A stretch of DNA of 64,000 nucleotides from Gordionus sp. m RMFG-2023 (lineage: Eukaryota; Nematomorpha; Gordioida; Chordodea; Parachordodidae): the NCBI RefSeq assembly GCF_954871325.1, contig NC_088775.1:30915561-30979560 (forward strand), in the 5' to 3' direction. Both the position numbers and the translations under genes were made by a program. The notes below the pieces were generated by a model that had not been told where the DNA came from, made no database searches, and was given only the letters and a program-made list of their open reading frames with translations. How positions within the stretch are numbered: position 1 is the first letter of the stretch; each line of letters starts with the position of its first letter. Below are positions 1 through 11,289 of this stretch, piece by piece.

Positions 1-1080
1 TTTTATACTTACCTAAGCATCATTTTCATCACACACTTTAAATCTCATTGCAAGTGTTGATAATGAAGAGACAGGTAACAATGCCTATTTTAAAACCATT
101 ACAAAAATTACATTTTCTAAGTGTAAGCTATTGTGGAATAAACATGGACAATTTTCAAACTGTGCAGACATTTTTAAAGAAAACATGGTAAGATATCTGA
201 TTAAACCAGTTATAACAAGATGGAACTCTTTTTATAAATCTGTGAAATTAATAGATAGTATTATTAAGGAGAATTGCCAAATATTTGACGAATCTTTTGA
301 TAAATCTGAATTATGGATATTTTGAGATAACGACAAGTCGTAATAATATTTAAAAAATATGATATGTATATATATGATTTTGTAGGTTATGGAACCGATT
401 GCTATGGGTCTTTCAATTTTAGAGAGCGAATAAAAAATGCATTTGGGACACTCCTACCCTACGATAACTATTATAATATTAAAACTTAAAAATATGGCTT
501 TAAATAATTTCAAGTTTTGTAAACCGCTTATTAATTCAATCCTGGAAGGCATAGATAAAAGGTATACAGTTCAAATATTGCTTACAATTTATATTTTGAT
601 TATATTTTATTTTCAATAGATTCAAACATATCCATAAAGATGAATATGCGCTATTTAAATTGAATTGGCCATGGATGAAATTAGAGGTCAACAAAGGAAG
701 AATACTAGAACTTATTTCCAGTTTGAGAAAAGATCTTAAAGAAAGAGCAGATAATTCCTTTATCCAACACACATACCAATATATTTTCTGATAAAGATAC
801 AAAAAATTCTGATGAGGAAATGAATGAAGATCCTTATGAAGGGGATCTATTTCTATTAAGCTTTTTTCAAAATAAAGATAATTTTTTAAATATTTTAATA
901 AATTTCCCTAATTAAAATTTTTATTTATTAAATTACAACTTTCCCATCGTCTTTGCCAATTGAACGTGTATTTAAAACGGCGAAAGCTGTGTTGAGCACT
1001 AAGCGCTCTTGTTTGTCTGATCAAAATTTTGAAAATCAATTGTTGCTAAAAATAAATAAAAAATTGTTAAAAAATGTTAT
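1..1080 (+). pseudogene. hAT transposase relic with short introns, cut by window edge
   Basis: This is the decayed C-terminal half of a hAT-family transposase, a DDE enzyme that cuts and pastes its own element. The reading is spread over several blocks: 131-325 (motif KPVITRWNSFYKSVK), about 386-561, about 620-790 and about 938-1075. The last block carries the hAT dimerisation signature LPIERVFKTAKAVLSTKRS. Between the second and third blocks, 562-619 starts GTATAC and ends CAATAG and reads as a 58-bp spliceosomal intron. A second possible intron lies at 340-385 (46 bp). Stops at the ends of the blocks show the gene is dead. The N-terminus would lie left of the window. No terminal repeat or target duplication was found. 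The family is known to excise and reinsert with 8-bp duplications. Confidence is good for the family and low for the exact exon limits. Confidence 0.7.
562..619 (+). other. Putative 58-bp intron in hAT relic
   Basis: The block after AGATAAAAG begins GTATACAG and ends TTTTCAATAG. It is AT-rich, and hAT-like coding sequence lies on both sides. It is one of two short intron candidates in the window, the other being 59285-59330. Confidence 0.4.
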
Positions 1081-1896
1081 CTTATATATAATATATTATT
1101 TTTGTATAATTTTATTTATATTATAATTATATATATGAAAATAATTTTTTTTTATAAAAAGATCATGTCTTATTATATATTTCTTTTGTAGGGGAGACTA
1201 GGGCTAGTCTGCGCAAGGGGCTTGTCGGTTCAAATGATTTTATTTTAAAACCAGTAAATATTAAAATTTGAAATTTAGTTCTAAAATAGAATTCTATAAT
1301 ATCCATAATTGGGAGAAAATAATATAATATTTAGCTATTTAAATTTTTATTCGTTATGACATGTTTTTGACGTAAAAATTATTTTCACTTAATAGGTTGT
1401 ATTAAAAAATTAAAAGTTTAAACATGACAAAATGAACTTTATATGAAAGTTAAATATCTATTTTAATATTTGGGAAAGTTTCAGATTGATATATAATGCT
1501 TAAATATATGTTAAGATCAAATTAGTAATATTACCACCATTGAGGTTAGTAGAATCATGGCTAGTCGGCGCACAGTCAATTTTTATTATATTATTATGGT
1601 ACCCAAATGCAAAATTCAATATAGTAAAATTTTTACTAAAAAAAGATTATATATAAACTATAAAACTGTATGAAAATGATATCTCATTAAGAAAAATATC
1701 ATTTATTACTGGTTAAAATATAATATTTTATAAATGTAATATATTAAATAATAATTTTATATAAATTTATTAATATGATTGATTTTGCATAATACATTTC
1801 AACTTTAATATAATATCAGACCTAAATAAATATCTTGCAAACTAAAATCTTCACATACATATTGTGATAATATATTATATATTGTCACAGATATTA
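1081..1896. other. AT-rich spacer with GGCTAGTC motifs
   Basis: No coding region is visible. The motif GGCTAGTC followed by a GCGCA-like stretch occurs near 1202 and again near 1558. Related copies lie at about 22624 and 22844. This suggests remnants of one dispersed element, but no ends or duplication can be defined. Confidence 0.3.
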
Positions 1897-1900
1897 TATA

Positions 1901-2293
1901 TGTCGTAATTTTTAAAGGGATCATGACTATCCGGGATCTTTACGAGATTTAAAGGGATCCCTTTAAAATTTCAATTTTTTAAAGGATAAAGAACTATATG
2001 GTATTATCACTGGGGCAGAGATTGACTTCCAGTTGAATAAATCTTTTGATTAGCTATCGAATGATACCCTATACTAGACATATCTTATATCATAAGGCCA
2101 AAAAAAACAAAATTGAAAATTAAAAACGCAACGAAACTCGTGGAAAACGCTTTTAAAATAAGATTCCTCTTTATCGATTAAAACGTGATAATCCCGTATT
2201 ATCATTCCTTAATTATCAACCCTAATTTTTTAGTTATCCCTTTAAATCCCGTGAAGATCCCGGATAGTCATGATCCCTTTAAAAATTACGACA
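1901..2293. mobile_element. Ginger1-type MITE (393 bp) with TATA target duplication
   Basis: The element starts TGTCGTAATTTTTAAAGGGA and ends with the inverse ending ATTACGACA. It is flanked by TATA at 1897-1900 and 2294-2297. The TGTNR...YNACA ends and a 4-bp duplication are the known hallmarks of Ginger1 transposons. The interior (AGCTATCG, CCAGTTGAATAAATCTTTTG, GGCCAAAAAAAAC) matches the arm tips of the 8.8-kb element at 24138-32975. It looks like an internally deleted derivative keeping about one minisatellite unit. It encodes nothing and would depend on a transposase supplied elsewhere. Confidence 0.75.
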
Positions 2294-2349
2294 TATATAT
2301 ATATATATATATACAAAATAAAGTTAATAATGGCGTAAAAAACATTTAT

Positions 2350-2428
2350 TTGAATTTGACCATATTTGACCAGTCAAATATTGGTCAATTGACCGAATCG
2401 TATTTGGCCGGTCAAATGCTCAACCCTG
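2350..2428. repeat. hAT MITE end made of TTTGACC/GGTCAAA motifs
   Basis: The tract contains repeated TTTGACC, GGTCAAA and GGTCAATTGACC blocks and ends CTCAACCCTG. Read inversely this gives CAGGGTTGA, a typical hAT terminus. No partner terminus was found, so the element appears truncated. Confidence 0.45.
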
Positions 2429-2429
2429 T

Positions 2430-3197
2430 TAAAATTTCTTTTCTTAACATTATTTTTTGATCTTCATTTTAAGATATAGTGAATCTTAATAATATCTACT
2501 TTTAGAGTATATCTTTGGTTCATCCTTTATAATAAAATAAATAATACATGATAAAAATAAGTTAAAAAAGTAAAAAAAAAATTTACAGCACCAATTTCTA
2601 TTATAAGTAAAACAAAATTTGTACATTTTATTTAATTATATCTATACAGGTCTATTTTTTTAAAAATAAATTTATGATTGATTATTATTTTAAGGTATAA
2701 ATCACTATATTACCTAAAATCAAAAATACCAGCAACTACAATAAATATTGGTGCACATAATTTATTTATTAATAAGATATGAATCATAAAAGATAATGTA
2801 ATTAATAATAAGGATTCCATAAATGAACAACATGTGCTTAATAAGATTTTTATTGAAACATCAAGTGAATTTGATAAACCTTTAAAAACTAATTTTCTTA
2901 GAATGAATAACAAATATAGATTGATTTTGATAGTAATTAATATGTATAAAATAAATTCGATTTTTTATTAAATAATTGGGGGCTAGATAGATGGTTGAGG
3001 AATGTTTAAAAATAAAATTTATTTTTAGATAATAATATTAATCAAGTAGATAAATTAATTTAAAACTATATAACTATTGATTGAAAGAAATATTTTCTTG
3101 ATTGAGTCAAAGGAATCTGTGTTATAAGTTTCTTTGGCAATTGTATATATAGAGAGTCGACATTATTTGGTTGAATATTTGAGGGTGTAATAGATAT
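2430..3197. other. AT-rich spacer, no recognised gene
   Basis: I see no convincing gene. A run of codons around 2716-2960 on the plus strand has hAT-like composition but no diagnostic motif. The rest is low-complexity A/T. Confidence 0.4.
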
Positions 3198-3681
3198 AAG
3201 TATGGCAGGCGCGTACGCAGGAATTTGGTCTGGGGGGGGATAATAAAATTTTTAAGAAATATTATTGTTAATTAAAAATACTAAGCATAAATTTATCAGG
3301 ACTAATAACTTTTCTAATACACAATTTTAAACTAATGTGAATTAAAAAAATTATATATATAAACCAGTATTGAAAAACTATAAAATAAATGTGAATTATA
3401 AAATATAAAGTGAATATAACCCACGATATGAATCACTTAAATGACCCAAAATTGAAATTTGAATTTTTTGAGCTTTTAAAATATATAAAGTATAAAAAAT
3501 TTAAATGTTGGAAATATAAATTAATACACAAAAAGTTTCTTAGGAATAATTGTATTTTGTATGTTTTCAGCTAATTTTTCAATTATCTATCCTTGCTTGG
3601 AGTTAAATGCCTTTGAATATTCAAAAGATCCAAATCATTCAATCTACTTTCAGATGTTGTATTTCATAGGTATGTTTTTCA

Positions 3682-3963
3682 CAGACTTGCAGGCCCGGCC
3701 CCCGAGCCGGACCGTATTTTATTTTTAATATACCGGGGCCGGACCCGTAATTTTTTTTAAAAAAAACACCCGGTGCATATTTTAAAACCAAATATTTGAA
3801 ATCGCCATTATTAGCTATAAAAATCAAAAATAAATATAATTTATTTTAAAAAAATTAGGTCTGGGCCTGAAAATTTTATTTTCAAAAAAGCCGGGCCGGG
3901 CCTAAAAAATTTTTAAAAAAAATCTGGGCCGTGTCCAGCAAATGGTACCTCTGCAAGGCTCTG
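3682..3963. mobile_element. Nested MITE with GGCCGGGCC motifs
   Basis: The left end CAGACTTGCAGGCCCGG and right end CCTCTGCAAGGCTCTG resemble the ends of the 25644-27391 hAT element (CAGATACCTGCA / TGCAGGTCTCTG). The two ends are filled with CCGGGCC/GGCCCGG motifs alternating with A/T runs. I read it as an internally deleted relative of that element. The 8 bp on either side do not match, so no duplication survives. Confidence 0.6.
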
Positions 3964-4519
3964 TTATTCTTTTTAAAAAAGAGAATGTTCTCTCATTAGT
4001 TTACTAAAGAGCTGCTAATATATATATAACCATTTTAATATATTGGGAGTATAATCTAAAATGTGTTTGAAATAATGCAAAGCATTCATAGCATTATTTG
4101 GGACTGTATCAACCATAGTTAATCTTTTAATCATAGTTATTCAGCTAATAAGGCATCATAAGATATTTTAACATCTTCATGATAAAAATCTAACAAATAT
4201 TTATATTTTTTTCTATCACCATGTGAAAAAGGATGGGAGAGGGGACATTTGTTTTATAATACTCTTCTACTGATCCTATATTAATGTTTTGACGATGAGC
4301 TTGCTTGCTGCAAGTAGAGAATGGCCAAATATTAAACACATATAGCTCTGCTTTTGACTAAACAATAACATATAAAATATGAAATTCTTCATCAACATTA
4401 GCTCTAATTTCCATGAGTTCTAATAAAATGCTCTCCGCTATTCTCATCTTCTTAATCAAGTCAATGTTATGTTTTTGAAAAGTATTACATAAAATAGTTG
4501 TATAATTAAATAATACATT

Positions 4520-4726
4520 CTAATGAGAAAAAAAATTTTGAATAAGTATTGAATTCAATAATTTTCTTGCTTCTGAGAAAATATTTCTTTCAAGCCATTG
4601 TGATATTTCAGTAATAGCATTAATAATCGGCTCTTCTAACTCCATAATAGCTGTTACTGTGCCTGAGACTCGATCTCGTTGGACAAACTTGCAATTTCTT
4701 TCTCCCTGTTGGACAAGGAGTTTCAT
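4520..4726 (-). pseudogene. hAT transposase fragment
   Basis: This is a 68-residue open stretch (VSGTVTAIMELEEPIINAIT, then EISQWLERNIFSEARKLLNS) inside the 3206-5035 hAT element, on the strand facing its left end. Composition and context suggest part of the central helical region of a hAT transposase. No catalytic or dimerisation motif falls in the piece. On the same strand toward 3980 only scattered short codon runs remain. The call rests mainly on location within a hAT with proven ends, and the fragment could not encode an active enzyme. Confidence 0.4.
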
Positions 4727-5043
4727 AGATAATTATTATTTGACTAGAAATTTAGATAAATATTACGCCACTAAAATTTGAAAATAATAGGTAAATTACG
4801 CCAAGGAAAACTTGAAATCGAAATTGATTGATAAAATAACTTAGTAGATGAATGTGATAAATAAATGTAATTAAATATATATATATATATATATGAGATA
4901 GGAATAAATATTAACAAATATAAATTAATATTAACAAATAATATTTTTGAAAAATATAATCCGGCATCTGCATTTTTTGGCTTTGGGTGGGGGGATTTGC
5001 CCTCCCCCCCCCCCCCCCCGCTGCGTACGCCAATGAAGTATGG

Positions 5044-5753
5044 AATATTTTGTATGTATATAATTTTGGTGATTTCTGTATAAGTGATATTGTGGCAAAT
5101 AATGATATGATGTAGTACTGTTCGAATAAATGTTGAGTTTTTTTATTTTAGAGATTACCAATATAATTAATTGAAGATCAGTTGAGGTTAGGATTCATTT
5201 TACTTAATTAAATTATTAAATAACAATTATAATGTACTGATATGTTACAAATTTATTATCTTCTTGATATAGCGATATAAATATAAAATTGTTAAATTTT
5301 TAAAAATATATTATTATTATTGAGGCATTTGATCGATTTGCCCAGTGGCCCCTACACTTTTTAAGCGAATGAAGCAGATTACCCCCATGAAAAGTACCCC
5401 CTTGAAAAGTATCCCCCCCCCTCTCAAAAAATGATAATTATGACACCCATAAATTTCAAAAATAATTTTTATTGCATCAATTTTTAATATATAATATAAA
5501 TAAAATGCAAAAAATATAACTTTATAAATATTATTTTTAAACTCATTAAATGTATTAGTATATAGATTTTATTACATACTAGAAGATGTAAATAAACTTT
5601 TTTATTATACAATATTTAACCTATTTATTGTCTCGGTCAAGATTTTTCTAGTGGATAAAAATGCTCAATTTTTTCAAATTATATTGTTTAATGCTCAAAT
5701 ATGATATTCTAAAAAAATCAGCCAAAAAAATAATCCTAAATAGAAAATCTAGC
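5044..5753. other. AT-rich spacer with a possible hAT terminus
   Basis: Around 5341-5430 the sequence CCCAGTGGCCCCTAC followed by repeated ACCCCC blocks resembles a hAT left end (CAGTGG...). No inverse partner or duplication was found. The remainder is low-complexity A/T with no coding region. Confidence 0.3.
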
Positions 5754-5791
5754 CTGGTGCATATATGCACCGTTAACCATTAAGAGGTTAA
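5754..5791. repeat. piggyBac-type terminus facing left
   Basis: The palindrome GGTGCATATATGCACC is followed by GTTAACCATTAAGAGG and TTAA (5788-5791). Read inversely this is TTAA-CCTCTTAATGG plus the palindrome, the layout of a piggyBac end abutting its TTAA target. Similar blocks occur at 8082-8108 (inverted) and 8433-8466 (same direction). Confidence 0.5.
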
Positions 5792-5884
5792 AAAAGATAA
5801 AAATTATATAAAATACTATAAGATCAAAAAACAACAAATATCTTTATTCTTTTTTTGTAATTTATAATAAAAACGAGAAAATGT

Positions 5885-7603
5885 TTATATAATATGAAAA
5901 TCCTTGAAACATTTAATATGGAGTGCGATTTGACATGTTTGGCACATATATCTTGAGTGCGTATGGCAATATCTGCATCTTCGTCTTTTTCCATCTATAA
6001 TTTTGGATAAATAATGTCCAGGTGAATCAATAGGGTTTTCACACTGTAATGCAAACTGGCTGGCGTGACCTGTACTTGAATTTTTTTCAATTTTTACTGG
6101 CGTTCGAAGGAGGTAGTTAGTAACTTCTCGTCTAAATGCAAGCAAACTCTTGTCATCTCGATTCACGAATTTCCAGATTTTCCATGAATTTACCAAAGCT
6201 ACATCAATAAAATTAGTGAATATTGGCCACCACCATTTTTTTCCTCTTATTTTTATTCTATATGTACATATTAGATTATCACATAGATCAACTCCACCCA
6301 TGTGTTTGTTATAAGCAGTTACCATATTTGGCTGAGGAATTTTTATTTTAGAAGATATTTTCTTAGAATACCTTGAAACATTAGAAAGCAAAGAGATAGT
6401 GCAGCATGTCGATGCAACGGTCACCACCGAGTTATCATTCCAACGAACTACAAATATTTCGTTTAATTTTTCAAACCTATAATCATAATATCCTCTTTCT
6501 TTTTTTGCTACAACCTTTATAGATTCAACTGGGCAATGCTCTATTCTATTGTCCCTCACAGTTCCAGTTGCAAAATATCCCATTTGTTTTAAGTATGACA
6601 AGAGTTTAAATGATGTAAAGAAATTATCAAAATATATTTTATGATAATTTGGTTTTTGCAATGCCTTTAATAATTTTATGATTACATTTCCACCTAATCC
6701 ATATTCATATTTATTTTCGCTTTTTCCTTGATATATATCAAATGAGAATACGTAACCGTCGGAAGAAGCCAATATCCAAGACTTGTATCCGAATCTAATT
6801 GGTTTTCCTTTTATGAACATTTTGCAAGAATGTCTTCCTCAATATGGTATCATCTGTTCATCTATTGATAAATGATGTTTGAAAATTCCGAATTGCTGAA
6901 ATTTATTATTCAATATATTAATGTAAGGCCTAACTTTATAAAATCTATCATGTATATCTATTTTAGTATTGTCTGCCAAATGGATATTATATTTCAAATT
7001 TCGAAATTGTAATTGGGTCATTGTATCCCGGATTATTGGAATAGAAATATCGCTATCATTAGACCAGTAGATTCTTTCTTGTGGGAGAGAATGATATCCA
7101 GTAGATAATAGAATTCCAATAAATCTCTGAATATCTTGGATGGTTATGCATATGTTAGGTCTATTCATTTGTTTAGCATAAATATTAATTTGTTCTACAA
7201 TTAGGGAATATAAGTCTTCGTCGAAAATTAAAGAAAATATATCTGATGGACTTTTACCATGTAAATCATTTTCAAGTTTTATTACATCTTCCTTTTCTCC
7301 ATTGAAAGGGCTTGAAGAATATATTGCATCCGTTTTTCTCCATTTTAAATTGTGAGAAATTCGAGAATAGCTTCTTTTAGAATATGGTTCTGGAAGGTCG
7401 TCATCAACTGAATTATGAATCTCCGATTCTCCAGCTGTATCTGAAGGCAAAACTCCGACATTTGTTAAGTCATTTTCATCGAAATCTTCTTCATCACTAA
7501 CTGCAGAGGGGTTTGGCGGAATTATTACCATATCTCTTTCTTCAATTGGTTCCTCTTCAAAAAGTTGAGCAAGTGCTTGTTCAATTGTTAGAAAACGTTT
7601 CAT
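5885..7603 (-). pseudogene. piggyBac transposase, one in-frame TGA, otherwise intact
   Basis: This is a piggyBac DDE transposase of 572 codons, read on the minus strand from ATG at 7603 to a stop at 5885. It normally excises its element seamlessly and inserts at TTAA. The frame is continuous except for one TGA at codon 255 (6839-6841), directly after SIDEQMIPY and before GRHSCKMF. The family usually has a basic residue there, so a CGA-to-TGA transition is a plausible cause. The three catalytic aspartates are all present: D248 (SIDEQMIPY), D326 (IYFDNFFTS) and D439 (MGGVDLCD). The D248-D326 spacing of 78 equals that of moth piggyBac. The N-terminal 80 residues are acidic, as usual. The C-terminus carries the cysteine-rich zinc-binding domain (RRRCRYCHTHSRYMCQTCQ). 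It is the best-preserved gene in the window and probably recently active. Confidence 0.93.
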
Positions 7604-7619
7604 TAAAAAAATTTATTAA

Positions 7620-8081
7620 AAATTAAATATCTAGACAAATTATTTTCGTAGAATCTTGATTTTTTTATTAGTCATCTATTATTTTGATAATTTTGATTGA
7701 ATTGACAAAACAGGTGCATAATATTTTATATAAATAAAATAAAATCTTCAGAAAGGAAGAGGCTAAAAATAATTTTAAACTTTTGAATATTTATGAACCT
7801 AATAATTTCATATAATTTGATCGGGATTAAAAATTATAATAGGAACAATATATTATTCGATTTAATCTCAGGGGGCTAAAAAATTTTTTTTAATTATTTT
7901 CAAAAGGTCTTTTTTTTGGGTATAAAATTTTTAAAAAAAAATTCCTAGGGGGCTCAAGCCACCCACCCCTCCTCCCCCCACCCTTAGTGACGGTAGTGGT
8001 TTTAAGTATAATATAAAAAATTATAATTTATTATGTTAAATTTCATTTGTTTGAATTTTTTTAAATAATTTATACTGCTAG
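7620..8081. other. AT-rich spacer with a hAT end fragment
   Basis: From about 7868 (CAGGGGGCT) to 7999 (CACCCTTAGTGACGGTAGTGG, inverse CCACTACCGTCACTAAGGG) the sequence looks like a small hAT MITE or two hAT ends, rich in G and C runs. No duplication could be defined. No coding region is visible. Confidence 0.35.
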
Positions 8082-8466
8082 ATGGTTAACGGTGCATATA
8101 TGCACCAGTCAACTTTATGTGGTTCCTATTAAAATTTTAATTATTTAAAAATTCAAAAATGATTGATAAATATTAATATATCTATAAAGAATATATACAC
8201 ACTAGTTTTCATCGAAATAATTTTATAATATGCTTGTTGAGATCACTTAGAAAATTTTGCATTTTAGACCTCATAAATTCGCAAAGTTTGAGGGTTTCTT
8301 AGGGACATAAAAAAATATTTTTTTCATATTTTTCTTTTCCAGTTTTGAAGTACAATGTCTGAACTATATAAAAATCTTTTTTACTATTTTTTAAAATAAA
8401 AACTACTATGTTAAAATAAGGTATATAGGAGGTGGTGCATATATGCACCGTTAACCAGTAACGGGT
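8082..8466. mobile_element. piggyBac-type MITE bounded by inverse termini
   Basis: The left block ATGGTTAACGGTGCATATA with its palindrome and the right block GTGGTGCATATATGCACCG-TTAACCAG face each other across about 370 bp of A/T-rich, non-coding DNA. Both contain TTAA (8085-8088 and 8451-8454). The ends resemble the block at 5754-5791. I read it as a non-autonomous piggyBac derivative. Whether the TTAA inside the blocks or one outside marks the true end is unresolved. Confidence 0.5.
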
Positions 8467-10573
8467 ATTTAGATAAATTAGGGGAAGAGAAAGCGAAAGA
8501 ATTTATAATTTCATCAGTATTTAATTGTTTAAATAAAAAATTTTCCATTGATAATATGGTTAAATTATTGAGAAAAGAATCTTTCATGGTACTGCGCAGT
8601 CTTGTTTTAATTAATTTAATTTTACTCATGACTCTTTCGGCAGTACATGAGGTTGTGGGAATGGTTAATAAATATTTATATAAAATTCTTAAATTAGGGA
8701 AAGCAGAAAAATTTAAAAGTAAACGATAAGGTAAAATAAATGAATAGTTTTTCTAATCTGAATCGTAAGTCCCTGAATTATCATCATCATCAGAAGAAGC
8801 TAAATAATGTATTGGTAAAAATATTTTAATTAAATAAATTTACAATTCTCAGAATCTGACAAATCTTTAGATTCTTGATCCTCTAGGTCATGAGTAATAA
8901 TTACATTCCCTATTTTGGCCATCTTATAAACATTTCTAAACTTCAACATTTCTTCGAAAATTTGACTTGAATTTAAATTGTAAAATTCACAGATATCCTC
9001 GATATCTTCTTTAATAATTGATTTTTCTGCCATTCCCTTTTGCGTAAAAAATGATGTTTGATGTAAAAATTTCATTGAATCATCATTAAATCTTTCGTTA
9101 AACTGCATAATAATTAAATCGAGTGCAGCATATGTAAAAATTTTATTGAATCATCATTAAATCTTTCGTTAAACTGCATAATAATTAAATCGAGTGCAGC
9201 ATAAAACACAAATATTTCTATATTTAATGATGAAAGTATATATATACCTCTCCTTTTTGGATTGTAATGTTTGAAGTCTAGAATTTCAAAATCAAAAGGT
9301 AGATTTCTCTCCTTCATAAAATCTTGCGCCTTTGAAAAAACATCCAAAAATTCAGTGTTATTATCTATTAGATTAAAAAATAAATAAGACAATAATTTAT
9401 ATTATACTTCTCAAATTAATCAAGCAATCTTTTGCCAATTGAATTTGATTTATTGCATACCCAGTGGCGTAGCTAGGAATTTTCCTTATAGGGGGTCCAT
9501 ACATATAAAATCATGAGGGCTTGCCCCCAGACCCCCTTTAACGGACCTTCGGCCGGGTTTATCTTAAAAATCATAATCACATCTTCGACAATATATAATT
9601 ATTTTTTTTAAATGCATGAATAATATGTTATTATAATTTAGTAGATTATTCTCAATGACTTTATAATAATACTATCCAGATTAATTTCAATAGTAATATA
9701 ATATCCTTCCACAAACATCAAAACCAGAAAAATATAAATATTAATGGTATTTATTTGATACAAAGTCACTTTTAAGTCTTTTGAACGTATAATCTAAAAA
9801 AAAATTGCTTTGGGAGGGGTCCAAACCCGAAAACCACCCCCGTAGCTACGCCACTGTGCATACCCTATATCCTTCAAAATGGTTTGCAATTTTGTACAAG
9901 CCAAACTTGTTATCAACAATATTTTATCCAAAACACAAAGTGATAAGATAAAATCAAATTTTTCTATTCTAAAGACTATAGCACTAGCCATGTGGAAGTG
10001 GCAGGATCTTCAGAATCCTTTAAATTTGTTAAAGCTGCCCTCAAGGCATCATAAAGTTGAAAAAAATTTACAATAGCTTTATATGACGATAGCCAGCTTC
10101 TAAATAAAAAAAACGTTTAAAATTTAAATAAATAAGGAACTATTACCGAGTGGTATTCTTGAAGCGTAGAAATCGTTGCGATTTTTTCAGATCATTACAC
10201 TGAATTTTTTTGAGTACCTCATATCTTTTTACACCATTAAATAGACATAAATCTCATCTAGTATTCCTAGAACATTTCGAAGTTTTTTAATTGATTGGCA
10301 TAATTGAACAACGATTAAATTTAATCGATGACAATAACACCAAATAAAAGCTGCCTTTGGCGCTTCTGCTCTAATCAAGGCTTGCACACCATTGATTCTT
10401 CCACTCATGTTTGAGGCTCCATCATAATTTTGCCCAATTAGATATTCAAGGGGTAAATTTATCGAGCCAAGTTTGGATATTATATTATGCTTTATATCGA
10501 GGCCTGTGGTATTTCCCGTACAATATATGTCAATCAGTCTTTCAACAGGCTTCGGCGTCTCACTTTTCAACAT
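8411..10573 (-). pseudogene. hAT transposase relic (minus strand)
   Basis: A decayed hAT transposase is read from right to left. At 10573-10229 comes the central region with LIGQNYDGASNMSGRINGVQ and IWCYCHRLNLIVV, the RNase H-like core typical of the animal hAT group close to ZMYM-type genes. At 9392-9114 and 9108-8830 come helical insertion-domain pieces, with one block of about 70 bp (around 9063-9135 and 9130-9200) tandemly duplicated. At 8629-8450 comes the dimerisation tail MSKIKLIKTRLRSTMKDS. Breaks separate every block. A hAT MITE sits inside at 9462-9856. The right terminus is probably the G/C-run tract ending near 11064 (GGTCCCTGGATTTGCC). The left end may be lost to the piggyBac-type MITE. 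The domain assignment is firm; the limits are not. Confidence 0.75.
9462..9856. mobile_element. hAT MITE (395 bp) with 8-bp duplication TGCATACC
   Basis: Terminal repeats CAGTGGCGTAGCTAGG and CGTAGCTACGCCACTG are flanked by TGCATACC at 9454-9461 and 9857-9864. The ends and duplication length are typical of hAT. The interior is non-coding and includes CCTTCGGCCGGG and G/C runs. It interrupts the older hAT transposase relic. Confidence 0.9.
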
Positions 10574-10689
10574 ATCTTACAATCAAAGCTATTGCTTCTG
10601 ATTTAGAAACATCGTATGTGCCATCAACTATGATTGAAAAGCACATGTTAAATGTAATCTCATTTTGAATTTTTTTTATAACCATATTT

Positions 10690-11064
10690 TTCATGGTTTC
10701 AATGAGAATGCTTATGTTTATGATAATAGGTTTGAATATAATTTCGTTTTTAATCCCTTATTTTTTTTTATCCTTTTTTCTTTCTTCATTTTGCTGTATA
10801 TACATTTTTAGTATAGGTTCAGAATCTGCAATAAGCTTAATAAGGGCCATCATATTGCCTTCTTGTTGCCTGTTCCCCCAGAAGGCTTGGTTACGAGATA
10901 TTAAATAAAATTTACTAAACATCGACCAAAATTTCCGTCAATATATTAAATTAAATATTAAGTGGTGGGGGGGGGTCTTATTATTACATTTATAAACCAG
11001 AAATCACATGATCATATTTTAAAAAAAAGTACCCTCTCCCGTTGTAGGGGTCCCTGGATTTGCC
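10690..11064. other. Remainder and right end of the hAT relic
   Basis: A few transposase-like codons continue on the minus strand to about 10910. A G-run then follows (10970-10977), and near 11030-11064 ACCCTCTCCCGTTGTAGGGG and GTCCCTGGATTTGCC. These resemble a hAT right terminus (inverse GGCAAATCCAGGGACC), apparently lacking its outermost bases. Confidence 0.45.
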
Positions 11065-11289
11065 TAACTATGATCGTAAAGTCATTTGATCGTAAATTTG
11101 GTCCATTTTTTTCTGATTGGTCTATTTAACCGTTGTAAATTAAAATCATTTAAAAACATTATGCTTAATAGATAATATAAGACTATTTGTTAAATGAAGA
11201 AATGAATCATTGCAAAGTATGATATATTATATTACATTTTATTTTATTTTTAAAAAAATATTTTATAGACAACCCAATCAAATATATCA

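Larger units (their letters stand above)
3206..5035. mobile_element. hAT element (1830 bp) with 8-bp duplication AAGTATGG
   Basis: The left end CAGGCGCGTACGCAG and the inverse right end CTGCGTACGCCAATG form terminal inverted repeats of the CAGTGGCGTACGCAG kind common in hAT elements. AAGTATGG is duplicated at 3198-3205 and 5036-5043. Long G and C runs lie just inside both ends. The interior holds a short minus-strand transposase piece (4520-4726) and a nested GC-rich MITE (3682-3963). The perfect duplication implies a fairly recent insertion, even though the coding content is decayed or deleted. Confidence 0.85.

Noticed and set aside
10411-10908. Plus-strand frames at 10411-10668 and 10693-10908
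   Set aside because: They are antisense to the hAT relic; the hydrophobic stretch in the second is T-run coding, not a supported membrane protein.
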